The notes under the pieces: model-generated
The model's input: only the letters and a program-made list of their open reading frames with translations
What the model was told of the DNA's origin: nothing
Database searches by the model: none
Shown here: in pieces, positions 41,823-51,100 of the stretch
Position numbering within the stretch: position 1 is the stretch's first letter
How the letters are laid out: each line of letters begins with the position of its first letter
NCBI RefSeq assembly: GCF_000196795.1
Contig: NC_014259.1
Coordinates: 2,046,001-2,110,000 of the forward strand
DNA length: 64,000 nucleotides
DNA from: Acinetobacter oleivorans DR1
GTDB lineage: Bacteria > Pseudomonadota > Gammaproteobacteria > Pseudomonadales > Moraxellaceae
Direction: 5' to 3'
Position numbers and translations under genes: made by a program

Positions 41823-43655
41823 TTAAACAAGTTGGTTTTGTAAATATGACTGATATAACTGAAAGTAAGCTGACTGCTGCTGTATTAACTGCTCATGCGA
41901 ACCTTCTTCTACGACATGGCCATTTTCAATTACAACAATTTTGTCGGCTTCACGAATAGTACTTAGCCGATGTGCAATGACAATACATGTTCTATTTTGG
42001 CATAAGCGTCTGAGCGCATATTGTATTTTTTGCTCGGTATAAATATCGATTGCAGAGGTAGCTTCATCTAGAATTAATATTTTAGGGTTTGCCAAATAAG
42101 CTCGAACTAAACAAACAAGTTGCCTTTGTCCATGACTAAGATTTTTACCAAGCGCTCCCACTTCGGTGAAATAGCCTTGCGGCAGTTGTTGAAATATCTC
42201 ATCCGCTCCCAAGTCTTCAATAACCTGGATAAGTTTCTGGTCTGTAGCATCAGGTTGAACTAGACGTAAGTTATCTAAAATAGATCCACTAAATAAAACA
42301 TTATCTTGTAAAACGATACTCACATGCTGTCTTAAACTTGCAAGATGAATATTTTGTATTGGATAACGGTCTAGAAAAATTCCACCTTGCTGAGGTTCAT
42401 AAAATCGCGTTAGCAACTGAACCATGGTGCTTTTGCCATGTCCTGTTGGCCCTACAATCGCAATTATTTTTCCAGCTTCAATGTCTAAATTAAAGTTTTG
42501 TAAAACAGGTTTGTGGGTATAGGCAAAATCTACCGACTGAAAACGAATATGACCATTTAAATGTTCAAGCTTCACAGCATTCGGTTGTTCTTGAATCGTA
42601 GATTGAGTGTCTAAAAGTAGAAATATTCGCTGCGCACATGCTGCCCCATTGGCATAACGTTCAAATAGATCAGTCAGTTCCTGCAACGGCGCTAAGAATA
42701 AAAACACATAGAAAATACTTTCTGCAAATTGTCCTATACTAATCATGCCGTCACTATAAGCATAACTACCAATCACAATGAATCCGGCAGTAGCTAGAGT
42801 CGAAAGCAAACCTGTAAAGGGAGCAAACCAACTGGTCCGCTTGCTGCCATAAATAATAGAGTTATTAAAGTCTTTTAATAATTCTTGATAACGAGATTGA
42901 TTGGTTTCAGTGTAATTTAACTGCTGAATGATTTTTGCTCCATTTACTGTTTCAACCAAATGAGCAGTAAATCGACTGCGTTCCTCCGCAACTCGTCCCC
43001 AATGTTTTTGTGATGACTTTTTAAAAATAGCAGTCATTCCAAATAAAATGGGTAGTGTCGCAAATAAGCACCAAAAGAAAGGTGGATAGATATGCCAAAG
43101 CAGTACTGAAGCTAATCCACAACGCAAAATTGCCGAAAGTAACTCTGGTGGCCCTTGTATTAAAACAGGCTCTAGTGTTTCGACATCACGATCGGCCCGT
43201 GAAATAATCCTGCCAGCCTTGGTGCGATCAAAATAACCAATATTTAAACTCTGGATATGCTGAAATAACGAACGTCTTAAACCATTAATTACTTTCAAAG
43301 CTGCTCGGCCTGAAAGATATTTTGACACACCCGCTAAAGCAAAACGACAAATCCAACTCAAAGTTAAAATGCTAATCGCAATGAATAAAACAGGCTGATT
43401 CAATACTATTTTTCCAGCAATTTGTTGAAAGCCCGAATCTAAAATATATTTCACCACCCAAGGCCGAACAAAAACGCTCATCACTTGTAAAATTTCTACT
43501 GCAATTAGAGCTAGGAGCAAGTAACGGATGGGATAAACTAAAGGAATAAGTTTTTTTAGCATGCCTCTATGAATTGAGGTATTTGCCAAATTTTCTTCAA
43601 TTTGTAGATCAGCTGATTTTGTAAATGGGCGGAAATTTTTAACACTGGTATTCAT
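41823..43655 (-). CDS. ABC exporter half-transporter, subunit with intact catalytic residues
   Basis: This 610-residue protein has an N-terminal six-helix membrane domain and a C-terminal ATPase with Walker A GPTGHGKST, Walker B ILILDEATSAID with the catalytic Glu, and H-loop IAHRLST. Its signature is LSHGQ rather than LSGGQ. Its start overlaps the stop of the upstream partner by four bases (ATGA), so the two form a heterodimer in which this chain supplies the working Walker B and H-loop. The cargo is unknown. Confidence 0.88.
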   Translation of the reverse strand: MNTSVKNFRPFTKSADLQIEENLANTSIHRGMLKKLIPLVYPIRYLLLALIAVEILQVMSVFVRPWVVKYILDSGFQQIAGKIVLNQPVLFIAISILTLSWICRFALAGVSKYLSGRAALKVINGLRRSLFQHIQSLNIGYFDRTKAGRIISRADRDVETLEPVLIQGPPELLSAILRCGLASVLLWHIYPPFFWCLFATLPILFGMTAIFKKSSQKHWGRVAEERSRFTAHLVETVNGAKIIQQLNYTETNQSRYQELLKDFNNSIIYGSKRTSWFAPFTGLLSTLATAGFIVIGSYAYSDGMISIGQFAESIFYVFLFLAPLQELTDLFERYANGAACAQRIFLLLDTQSTIQEQPNAVKLEHLNGHIRFQSVDFAYTHKPVLQNFNLDIEAGKIIAIVGPTGHGKSTMVQLLTRFYEPQQGGIFLDRYPIQNIHLASLRQHVSIVLQDNVLFSGSILDNLRLVQPDATDQKLIQVIEDLGADEIFQQLPQGYFTEVGALGKNLSHGQRQLVCLVRAYLANPKILILDEATSAIDIYTEQKIQYALRRLCQNRTCIVIAHRLSTIREADKIVVIENGHVVEEGSHEQLIQQQSAYFQLYQSYLQNQLV

Positions 43656-45508
43656 GCATCAATCTCCTGCTGCTCTAACTGAAAACCCATCAACTCTCGA
43701 TAAAACAAACAATCTTGAACCAATTCAGCATGTGTGCCTTGGGCAATAATATGACCCTGATCAAGCACAATAACGCGATCAGATAAAGCAATCGTGGTTT
43801 GTTTATTAGAGTTAATAATGATTGTTTTCTTAAAATGATTTCCATCATCAGACAGCGCTGATAGACGCTGTAAAACTTGTTTTTCTGTAGTCGCATCTAA
43901 GGCACTGGTAGAATCATCTAACGCTAAAATTGGCGAATTTTTTAAAATAGAACGGGCTAAGGCAAGTCGTTGTTTTTGTCCTCCAGACAAAGTAACGCCC
44001 TTGTCCCCAATCAACGTGTCTAAACCATGATCAAGTCTTTGTAATAGTTCAGATGCAGAAGCTAAATGTAAAGCCTCTTTCATCTCTTGCTCCGTTGCAT
44101 CTTGTTTAGCAACTCTTAAGTTATCTGCCAGTGTGCCACTGAAAAAGAAATTTTCTTGAGGAATGATCTGAACCAAATGTCGTAATTCAAATAGGCTCAA
44201 ATCTTTAATATTCGTCCATCCCATTTGCTCAGAACCAATCAAAACTTGCCCTTCTGTTGGGTCAATAAAACGATTGAGTAAATTCATCAAAGTCGTTTTA
44301 CCTGAGCCTGTCTTACCGACAACAGTAACGACTTCACCTGCTCGAAATTCAACACTGCATTGCTTTAAAATATAATTTTTTGTTGTTTTATCCTGAAAGC
44401 TGACATTTTCTAATTTAATGCTTAACTCATCACGCGATTGCAACGTTAGAGGATATTGTTGATCTTCAATTGCGGACTTCTCATCTAACATTTGCCAGAT
44501 TCTTGTCGCAGACGAACGCGCATCAGCGAAAATATGTAAGACCTGACCAATGCTTTCAATGCGAAACACCAATAAATTTGCCATGAGAATGGCAGCTACA
44601 AATTGCCCTACTTGCAACTGATTTTGACCAATTAAATAAGCACCAAAAGCAATAACCCATAAGTAAGAACCAGCAATAATCACTTGCGGAATAGGCAACC
44701 GTTTCGCACTTGTCTTGATGGTCTGAATAGAATGATGAATAAATAGATCTACAGCATGGTTAAAACGTTGTAAAAGTTTCTCTTCGAGCTGAAAAGCTTT
44801 GACTACCCGAATTCCATTCACGCTTTCTGCCAATGTATCGCTGACTTTTTCATATGCAGATGCAACTTGATGGTCCAGAACCACCAATTGATTGGTCAGT
44901 TTAAATAAAACCCAAAGCCCTAAAAAAATAAATAATAAAGGAACTAGGCCGAGCCAAGGATGATACCAACACAAGAGCCCAACAGTTACGGTAACAACTA
45001 AGCTTGACTCAAACACTTGACGCCAAAAATTGATGAGCGCTTCTTTTAATTTATCTGAATCACGTGTTGTACGAGATAATACTTCTCCTAGACCATGTTT
45101 CCAGTGCCATGAAACATCTAAATGCTGTACTTGACTAAAGATTCTTTCTCTTAAAATACTTAGCAGTTGCTGGCCAATGGTTAAAGCACTTAACCCTGCC
45201 AAATACTGAATAACAGCTCTGATAGTGGCAATACTCGTAAGTAGAATGAACCAAAACCAAGGATTTAAAGGATCAGTGATAGCATGCTGAAATAAGGTTT
45301 CTCGTTCACTATGTTTTAAGGTATCAATCGCATGTCCGATTGAATACTGTTGAAGTGCTAACCCTATATTCGCAATAACAAATAAGGTTGCCGTCAATAA
45401 GAAACGAAATGGCATAAAACGATATAAAGCCAAACTTCGTAGTAATGGATAATTTTTAAACATAAAAGATAGTAAAAATTTAAGATTCCGTTTTATTGCG
45501 AGATTCAT
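43652..45508 (-). CDS. ABC exporter half-transporter, subunit with a degenerate ATP site
   Basis: This 618-residue partner has Walker A GKTGSGKTT and an intact LSGGQ signature, but the catalytic Glu after Walker B is Asp (LALDDSTSALD) and the H-loop His is missing (INSNKQTTIALSD). Combined with the LSHGQ of the other subunit, this gives one degenerate and one consensus ATP site, as in heterodimeric exporters such as TmrAB. The usual start at 45508 lies inside a sigma-54-like promoter (45498-45513) and has no ribosome site, so Met17 (45460) may be the true start; this also lacks a clear ribosome site. Family is firm, start uncertain. Confidence 0.85.
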   Translation of the reverse strand: MNLAIKRNLKFLLSFMFKNYPLLRSLALYRFMPFRFLLTATLFVIANIGLALQQYSIGHAIDTLKHSERETLFQHAITDPLNPWFWFILLTSIATIRAVIQYLAGLSALTIGQQLLSILRERIFSQVQHLDVSWHWKHGLGEVLSRTTRDSDKLKEALINFWRQVFESSLVVTVTVGLLCWYHPWLGLVPLLFIFLGLWVLFKLTNQLVVLDHQVASAYEKVSDTLAESVNGIRVVKAFQLEEKLLQRFNHAVDLFIHHSIQTIKTSAKRLPIPQVIIAGSYLWVIAFGAYLIGQNQLQVGQFVAAILMANLLVFRIESIGQVLHIFADARSSATRIWQMLDEKSAIEDQQYPLTLQSRDELSIKLENVSFQDKTTKNYILKQCSVEFRAGEVVTVVGKTGSGKTTLMNLLNRFIDPTEGQVLIGSEQMGWTNIKDLSLFELRHLVQIIPQENFFFSGTLADNLRVAKQDATEQEMKEALHLASASELLQRLDHGLDTLIGDKGVTLSGGQKQRLALARSILKNSPILALDDSTSALDATTEKQVLQRLSALSDDGNHFKKTIIINSNKQTTIALSDRVIVLDQGHIIAQGTHAELVQDCLFYRELMGFQLEQQEIDA

Positions 45509-45513
45509 GCCAA
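45498..45513 (-). promoter_or_regulatory. Probable sigma-54 promoter overlapping the exporter start codon
   Basis: The minus strand reads TTGGCATGAATCTCGC: consensus -24 element, GG-N10-GC spacing, but TCGC instead of TTGC at -12. Support comes from an activator-like repeat 77 bases upstream, mirroring the arrangement at the divergent promoter 45698. Confidence 0.55.
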
Positions 45514-45582
45514 ATTAATGGCCTTAAAAAATATTTTAAATTATTGTTTTATATTATTTTTATAGAGCGCTATTTATGGAGG

Positions 45583-45598
45583 TGTTGTTTTTAAAACA
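45583..45598. promoter_or_regulatory. Candidate activator site (nine of ten)
   Basis: TGTTG-TTTTTA-AAACA, flanked to give GGTGTTG...AAACACC. Its centre is about 77 bases from the minus-strand promoter at 45498-45513. Confidence 0.6.
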
Positions 45599-45613
45599 CC
45601 CGCGCAATTCTTG

Positions 45614-45629
45614 TGTTGTAATCGCAACA
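45614..45629. promoter_or_regulatory. Candidate SfnR-type activator site (perfect)
   Basis: TGTTG-TAATCG-CAACA, centred about 77 bases from the plus-strand sigma-54 promoter at 45698. Confidence 0.65.
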
Positions 45630-45697
45630 AAATTTGATATATCAACATCACAAAAAAAGATATTAAAAATAATTAATAAATATCAATAGATTAATGA

Positions 45698-45713
45698 ATG
45701 GCATCAATTTTGC
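45698..45713 (+). promoter_or_regulatory. Sigma-54 promoter for the first DszB-like gene
   Basis: ATGGCATCAATTTTGC, GG-N10-GC, 31 bases before the ATG. Confidence 0.87.
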
Positions 45714-45743
45714 TTTAAAGCATGAAAACCACAAAAGGATGTC

Positions 45744-46799
45744 ATGATGACAACACTTCAAACTCAACCATTAAACACACTTTGGTATACACGCTGCCCT
45801 GTACCAACTGGTCTAGGCATTTCAATTCAAAAAGGTTGGCTCAAAGAAAAGTTTAATGAGCAACAGATTGAAATAAAATCAATTCGAGAATCAAACTCCA
45901 AAGATATTCGTAACTCTCATTTTAACCACACACTTGCCAACTCAGTTCGACATGGCGGGAGTATTCCAGCCATTTGGGCATATGCATCGGGTCAAAAAAC
46001 CAAAGTGATTGGCTTATCTTGGGCTGATGAAGTTCAATTGTTGTTAACACGCTATGATTCAAACATCAAAACTGTTGCAGACTTAAAAGGCAAACGTTTT
46101 GGTATTCCACTGAATCAAGATGCAATTATTGATTTCTCACGTGCACAGGCGATTCGTGGTTTAGAAAATTCATTAAAAACCGTAAATTTGAAGGTAAGTG
46201 ATCTTGAGTTGGTTGATTGTTTACGAGCAGACATTTTAGCCGCCCAACAACAACAGCCTGAAGAAAATGATTCTAGTTTTTATGGCAATCGCAACAAAAT
46301 TAATGCAAGTGCGGAGATCGTGGCATTAATTAAAGGTGATGTCGATGCCATTTTTCTAAAAGGTGCACATGCTGCGCAAATTGCCCATGATTTCGCCCTG
46401 CATACCATTATTGATATTGGCTCACATCCAGACCCTATTCTACGTTCCAATAATGGAACACCAAGAACGCTGACTGTTGATGAAGATTTTCTAACACAAT
46501 ATCCAGAGCAAGCCCAATCAATTGTCGATGCTGTTTTACAAGCAGAACAATGGGCCCATGCACATGCCGATGAAACCCATCGTTATTTGGCAAAAGAATG
46601 TAATAGTAGTGAGCAATGGGTTCATGCGGCATACGGTGCAGATGCACATCTGAAACTGAACACTAACTTTGATGAAATCTCTATTATTGCTTTACAAGAC
46701 TTGAGTGATTTTCTCTATCGCTGGAACTTTATTCCTGCACAAATTAATGTTCGTGAATGGCTTGCACAAGATATTTCTATTCAAGCTCAAGTGGCTTAA
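45744..46799 (+). CDS. DszB-like sulfinate desulfinase (cytoplasmic, binding-protein fold)
   Basis: This 351-residue protein has the periplasmic-binding-protein fold of SsuA/NMT1 proteins but no signal peptide or lipobox. The N-terminal block aligns with DszB of dibenzothiophene-desulfurising Rhodococcus: CPVPTG holds Cys18, NSHFNH holds His58 and VRHGGSIPA holds Arg68, with the same ten-residue His-Arg spacing as DszB's His60-Arg70 (catalytic Cys27). DszB hydrolyses an aryl sulfinate to release sulfite. A cytoplasmic C-S hydrolase is therefore more likely than a transport role; the substrate is unknown. Either of two tandem ATGs may be used, the second being better spaced from AAGGA. It is a single-gene sigma-54 unit. 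Confidence 0.78.
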   Translation: MMTTLQTQPLNTLWYTRCPVPTGLGISIQKGWLKEKFNEQQIEIKSIRESNSKDIRNSHFNHTLANSVRHGGSIPAIWAYASGQKTKVIGLSWADEVQLLLTRYDSNIKTVADLKGKRFGIPLNQDAIIDFSRAQAIRGLENSLKTVNLKVSDLELVDCLRADILAAQQQQPEENDSSFYGNRNKINASAEIVALIKGDVDAIFLKGAHAAQIAHDFALHTIIDIGSHPDPILRSNNGTPRTLTVDEDFLTQYPEQAQSIVDAVLQAEQWAHAHADETHRYLAKECNSSEQWVHAAYGADAHLKLNTNFDEISIIALQDLSDFLYRWNFIPAQINVREWLAQDISIQAQVA

Positions 46800-46811
46800 T
46801 ACTTCAAAATA

Positions 46812-46840
46812 AAAAAGGTTGTCTTGATGACAACCTTTTT
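46812..46840. terminator. Terminator after the first DszB-like gene
   Basis: AAAAAGGTTGTC paired with GACAACCTTTTT around a five-base loop, followed by a T tract. Confidence 0.9.
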
Positions 46841-46976
46841 ATTTTTAGCATCCAAATTCAAGTAACCGTAAACTATCGTAGTAGTTAGCATCGGTAATGT
46901 TAATCTCTTTAAAAACAATTATTTTAACGGAGTCTTATCGAGTTTTATCCAATTTTAGGATTAGCTTTCAGCTGGA

Positions 46977-47002
46977 GTTACTTTGGTTTCGCCCAAAGTA
47001 AC
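46977..47002. repeat. Inverted repeat in the converging intergenic region
   Basis: GTTACTTTGG-N6-CCAAAGTAAC is a perfect ten-base inverted repeat in the 336-base gap 46800-47135. The adjoining 47000-47130 stretch has the look of a degraded coding or dispersed repeat sequence, but I recognise no product. It could also stop transcription of the operon ending at 47136. Confidence 0.4.
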
Positions 47003-47135
47003 CAAAGGCATTGTCACCTGCAAAACCTGTTCTTTTCTTGGATTTATTAAAACCTCTCGTAGAAACAGTCTCTTGTTTAAACCATGCAGGTTGCAGATGA
47101 CGTTTCCGAGTATCATATTTACTTTCGAACTCGGG

Positions 47136-48404
47136 TTATTTACTAAATTTAGTCACATTTTCTGCCTGTTTCTTCAGGAGTACTGAGTTGTATTCTCCTG
47201 GCGGAATATTATTTAAATAATAATTTCCAACATGATATAGCCTCCAACGAATTGGATCATGCGTGGTGTGCGTTCGTGCGTTACGCCAGAAACGGTCTAG
47301 ATTCCATTTCGATAAAGTTGAACTTGCGCCGAGTAATCCAAAAATTTCACTCGAAATTTTTAAAGATGCATGATCAGACTGACTTCGTGTAGCAGCAACC
47401 GATAAAATCAGTTCAGTTTGTAAGTCTTCATCTTCTACATTTGCCAAATGCTGTTCAAAAATCTGTGCTGAACGATCTAACAATGCTTCAGCCGAACGGA
47501 CCAAAACAGCAAACTCACCAATTTGTTTAATAATATGAGGTTCATGTGTAGGTGAATCGACGCCACTTTCCACCCAAGGTCGAGCATGATGTTGTAAATA
47601 ATCAATCCCGCCTTGTAATGCGCCCTTCGCAATTCCTGTGTCCATTGCAGCGTGTAAAATCTGAGGCCAAGTAAGTCCCGTACGTAAAACAGTGCCTAAA
47701 CCACCCGTATTTCGCTTAGCAACATAACGTTCATCAACAATTACATCTTTAAAATTAACAGTGCCACTGACACTATTATTTTGTCCCATCGCATCCCAGT
47801 CATCGAGCAACTCTACTCCCTGTGTATCTCGATGAATTAAAATTGAGACTGGTCCATCATCACTACCCGCGAATAAAGAAATCCATTCTGCGAGTAAAGA
47901 GCCCGTAGAATAAAACTTACTGCCGTTTAGAATTAATTGTCCTTCCGCATTTCGTTCTACGCGTGTTTTATGCTGAAATTTATCTTTGCCTCCCACTTCT
48001 GCAAGTGCATTGCCCAAACGTTTTCCACTTAATACATCGGCAAGTAATTGATCACGGATTTCATCGTCATAGCCAGTCAAAATTCCTCGGAACATAGTGA
48101 AGTGAATTTGTAATAACTGCCCTACACCACCATCGGCAGATGAAATAATTTTTACCACATTGACCAATGTTGAAATATTGGCACCTAAGCCCCCAAATTG
48201 CTTAGGCACAATTATCGCGGTTAAACCAGCTTCTGAAATTAAACGCGCCTGATCATACGGTACTGTCTTGTTATAACTTGGATCTCGAGCAAATTGATTC
48301 AGTTGATCTGCCACCTCTTTTGCAATATCAAGTGCTTCTTGCTCGCTTTGAATATGTCTTACGCTACCTAATTCTAAAAAACTGTGTTGGTTAATATCGT
48401 TCAT
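47136..48404 (-). CDS. Acyl-CoA-dehydrogenase-fold flavin monooxygenase (DszC/SfnC-like)
   Basis: This 422-residue protein has the acyl-CoA dehydrogenase fold (N-terminal helices, central beta domain with GNALAEVGGKD and LNGSKFYSTGS, C-terminal helices). Length and the C-terminal block WRNARTHTTHDPIRW match the DszC/SfnC branch, which uses FMNH2 and oxygen to oxidise sulfur rather than dehydrogenating acyl-CoA. It is the last gene of the 9-kb operon that begins with a DszB-like desulfinase. S-oxidation of the imported compound is the inferred step. Confidence 0.85.
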   Translation of the reverse strand: MNDINQHSFLELGSVRHIQSEQEALDIAKEVADQLNQFARDPSYNKTVPYDQARLISEAGLTAIIVPKQFGGLGANISTLVNVVKIISSADGGVGQLLQIHFTMFRGILTGYDDEIRDQLLADVLSGKRLGNALAEVGGKDKFQHKTRVERNAEGQLILNGSKFYSTGSLLAEWISLFAGSDDGPVSILIHRDTQGVELLDDWDAMGQNNSVSGTVNFKDVIVDERYVAKRNTGGLGTVLRTGLTWPQILHAAMDTGIAKGALQGGIDYLQHHARPWVESGVDSPTHEPHIIKQIGEFAVLVRSAEALLDRSAQIFEQHLANVEDEDLQTELILSVAATRSQSDHASLKISSEIFGLLGASSTLSKWNLDRFWRNARTHTTHDPIRWRLYHVGNYYLNNIPPGEYNSVLLKKQAENVTKFSK

Positions 48405-48431
48405 TTTTAACTCCGAAAAATCTGTTCTTTT

Positions 48432-50249
48432 TTATGCGCTAACTTCAAGTACGTTGTTTTTAAACAAGCTTGGCGCATGGGTAAGCAAAGTTTTGGTATA
48501 TATATGTTGAGGATGACTAAGCACTTGGTCTGTTTCACCATATTCAACAATATGTCCATTTTTTAATACGGCGACCCGATCTGCGATTGCACGAACAACC
48601 CCTAGGTTATGGGTCACAAATAGTAAGGTCACACCTTGCTGCTGAAGATCTTGTAACAGTTTTAAAATAGATGCCTGAACTGAAACATCCAAAGCAGAGG
48701 TAATCTCATCACAAATCAAAACATCAGGTTGGCACAGCAAAGCTCGCGCGATAGCCACACGTTGTCGCTCTCCACCTGATAGATCTCTAGGATAGAGTTC
48801 TTGAACTTGTATAGGCAGAGAGACTTGTTTAAGTACCTGTGTGACTTTTTCTATGGCTTCTTGTCGAGATGCTCCAAAGAAATGCTGCACGACCTTAATT
48901 AATGTCTGACCAATCGTATGCGCTGGATTTAAGGCTTTATAAGGGTTTTGAAAGATATATTGCAGTTTATGTCGCTGCTGTAAATGACGCTGTTGTCCAC
49001 GCAATGACAATACTTTATCTGCTAAGGTAATTTGTCCATCTGCATTTTCATTCAGGCCAGCAATCACACGTGATAAAGTAGTCTTACCCGAACCCGACTC
49101 ACCAACCAATGCTAAACATTCGCCTTTTTTGAGTTGAAATGAGATATCAAAAAGAGCCTGTTGCTGCCCATACCATGCATTAATATGTTCAACTTTTAGC
49201 AGTGCTTCTCGATCGGTTTCTCGTTCAATAACCTGATGATTAATCTCTTTAAAAGTAATCACGCCAACATGATCCGAATGGTGACAAGCAACAAAATGCG
49301 GGTCAAACTCATCTTTTAATTGAGTTAATTCAGGTTGTTTTTGACGGCATATATCTGTGGCGAAAGTACAACGTACTGCAAAAGCACACCCCGCTGGACG
49401 TTCAGTTGGTGAAGGTGCATGTCCTTCAATGGGAGATAAATATTTACGAATGGCCACATCGGGAATGGCATTAAGTAAACCTTGCGTATAAGGATGCTTA
49501 GGGGTTTCAAATAGTTGTGTTAATACCGCATCTTCAGCAATTCGCCCTGAATATAAAACAATCACCCGATCTGCAATGTCTTTTACAACCGTTAAATCAT
49601 GCGATACATAAATAGCAGCAACATTATATTCACGGCATAATTTACGAATGATGTTCAACACCAATGTCTGCGTCGTCACATCTAAGGCGGTGGTTGGCTC
49701 ATCTAAAACAATCAAACGTGGCTGTAGCAAGAATGCCAAGGCCAATAAAATTCGTTGTTGCTGTCCACCTGAAAGTTGATGGGGATAACGCTTGAGAAAT
49801 AGCTCATCATGAGGTAACCCCACTTCATCTAAAATTTTAGCTACTTTTTGGTATTTTTCAGCGCTCGATAACTGTGCTTGATGGACTTCTAATAATTCAA
49901 ATAAATGTTGACCAATACTTAATGCTGGGTTGAGTGCCGTTCCAGGATCTTGAGCGACATGACTAATTTTATAGCCACGAACCTGACGTAAAGCATGATC
50001 ATCTAAACTGAGAATATCTTCATCATCCAGTTCAATAGTCCCTTGAATAATCTTGGCACCATGTCGTGCATAGCCCAATAAGGCGCTCGATAATGTCGTT
50101 TTACCCGAACCACTCTCTCCGACCAACCCTAGAACTTCACCTTCTCGTAAGCTAAATGAAATATTAGAAACGATGTGATTGCCAGTGTTTACCAATGCCA
50201 CGGTTAAGTCTGTTACGGTCAATACTGTATTTTTAAATGTATTTGCCAT
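48432..50249 (-). CDS. Double ATPase of an Opp/Dpp-type importer
   Basis: This 605-residue protein joins two ATPase domains in one chain, as in GsiA/YejF-type subunits. The first has GESGSGKTT near residue 42, LSGGQQQRILLALAF and a cysteine-bearing oligopeptide-transporter C-terminal region (GCAFAVRCTFATDICRQK). The second has GESGSGKTT near 380, LSGGERQRVAIARAL and CDEITSALD. It powers the two permeases encoded immediately upstream. Confidence 0.93.
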   Translation of the reverse strand: MANTFKNTVLTVTDLTVALVNTGNHIVSNISFSLREGEVLGLVGESGSGKTTLSSALLGYARHGAKIIQGTIELDDEDILSLDDHALRQVRGYKISHVAQDPGTALNPALSIGQHLFELLEVHQAQLSSAEKYQKVAKILDEVGLPHDELFLKRYPHQLSGGQQQRILLALAFLLQPRLIVLDEPTTALDVTTQTLVLNIIRKLCREYNVAAIYVSHDLTVVKDIADRVIVLYSGRIAEDAVLTQLFETPKHPYTQGLLNAIPDVAIRKYLSPIEGHAPSPTERPAGCAFAVRCTFATDICRQKQPELTQLKDEFDPHFVACHHSDHVGVITFKEINHQVIERETDREALLKVEHINAWYGQQQALFDISFQLKKGECLALVGESGSGKTTLSRVIAGLNENADGQITLADKVLSLRGQQRHLQQRHKLQYIFQNPYKALNPAHTIGQTLIKVVQHFFGASRQEAIEKVTQVLKQVSLPIQVQELYPRDLSGGERQRVAIARALLCQPDVLICDEITSALDVSVQASILKLLQDLQQQGVTLLFVTHNLGVVRAIADRVAVLKNGHIVEYGETDQVLSHPQHIYTKTLLTHAPSLFKNNVLEVSA

Positions 50250-50251
50250 GC

Positions 50252-51100
50252 TTATTTTTCCTCAATCCGAGCTGCTGCACGTCCAACACCCTCAGCCAAT
50301 ACATTCGTTCCGAGCGCAAACAAAGCAATTAAAATGACAGGAGCAAACACAGCCCACGGTTGAACCAATAAACCCGCACGGTTCTCATTAATCATGAGTC
50401 CCCAGTCTGCTGCTGGAGGTGCCACGCCATAACCCAGAAAAGCCAAACCAGATAACATACCCACTGCCCATGTCAGCATCACACCAAGATGAATGAGTAA
50501 AGGCGTCAACATATTGGGTAAAATTTCACGAAATAAAATATAAGTTTTTGAATAACCAAGAATTCGGGCGGCTTCGATATATTCCTGTTCCACTAAATTA
50601 AGTGCAACGCTTCGCGCAAGACGTATGACTCCAGGAATAAAAGCAATTGAAACCGTTAAAACAATGAGCCAAGGCTGTCGACCTAACATCGAAACAATAA
50701 GTAAGACCAAAATAAGATCAGGAAAGGCCATAAAAACATCAGTCAGCCAAGTTACGAACTGATCAATCTTATTTCGGGCAAAAGCAGCGAATATGCCTAA
50801 ACTAGAACCAATAATTAATGCGACCAAACTGGCAGCCAGCGTCATCCAGATAATTGAAGCACCGCCAGCAAGTACACGTGACCAAACATCATGCCCAATA
50901 TAGTCATAACCTAAAAATGATTTTCCTTCAGGTGGTCCATAAGTCATGCCGACCAATGCCGTAGGTTCAAATGCAACAAATAACGGTCCAACCAGTGCGA
51001 AAATCAAAACTAGGGCTGTGACTACAAATCCAAAACGTACTTGTCTTTCACGAATTAGTGTTTGAAAAAAGTTTCTTTGGTACCAATGAAGTGAGCTCAT
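50252..51100 (-). CDS. Opp/Dpp-type ABC permease, DppC-like
   Basis: This 282-residue permease has an N-terminal OppC-type segment, five to six membrane helices and the EAA loop around 190-215 (EYIEAARILGYSKTYILFREILPN). The start at 51100 is certain in practice: it overlaps the previous stop (ATGA) and has a full AGGAGG ribosome site. A longer upstream frame is spurious. Confidence 0.93.
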   Translation of the reverse strand: MSSLHWYQRNFFQTLIRERQVRFGFVVTALVLIFALVGPLFVAFEPTALVGMTYGPPEGKSFLGYDYIGHDVWSRVLAGGASIIWMTLAASLVALIIGSSLGIFAAFARNKIDQFVTWLTDVFMAFPDLILVLLIVSMLGRQPWLIVLTVSIAFIPGVIRLARSVALNLVEQEYIEAARILGYSKTYILFREILPNMLTPLLIHLGVMLTWAVGMLSGLAFLGYGVAPPAADWGLMINENRAGLLVQPWAVFAPVILIALFALGTNVLAEGVGRAAARIEEK

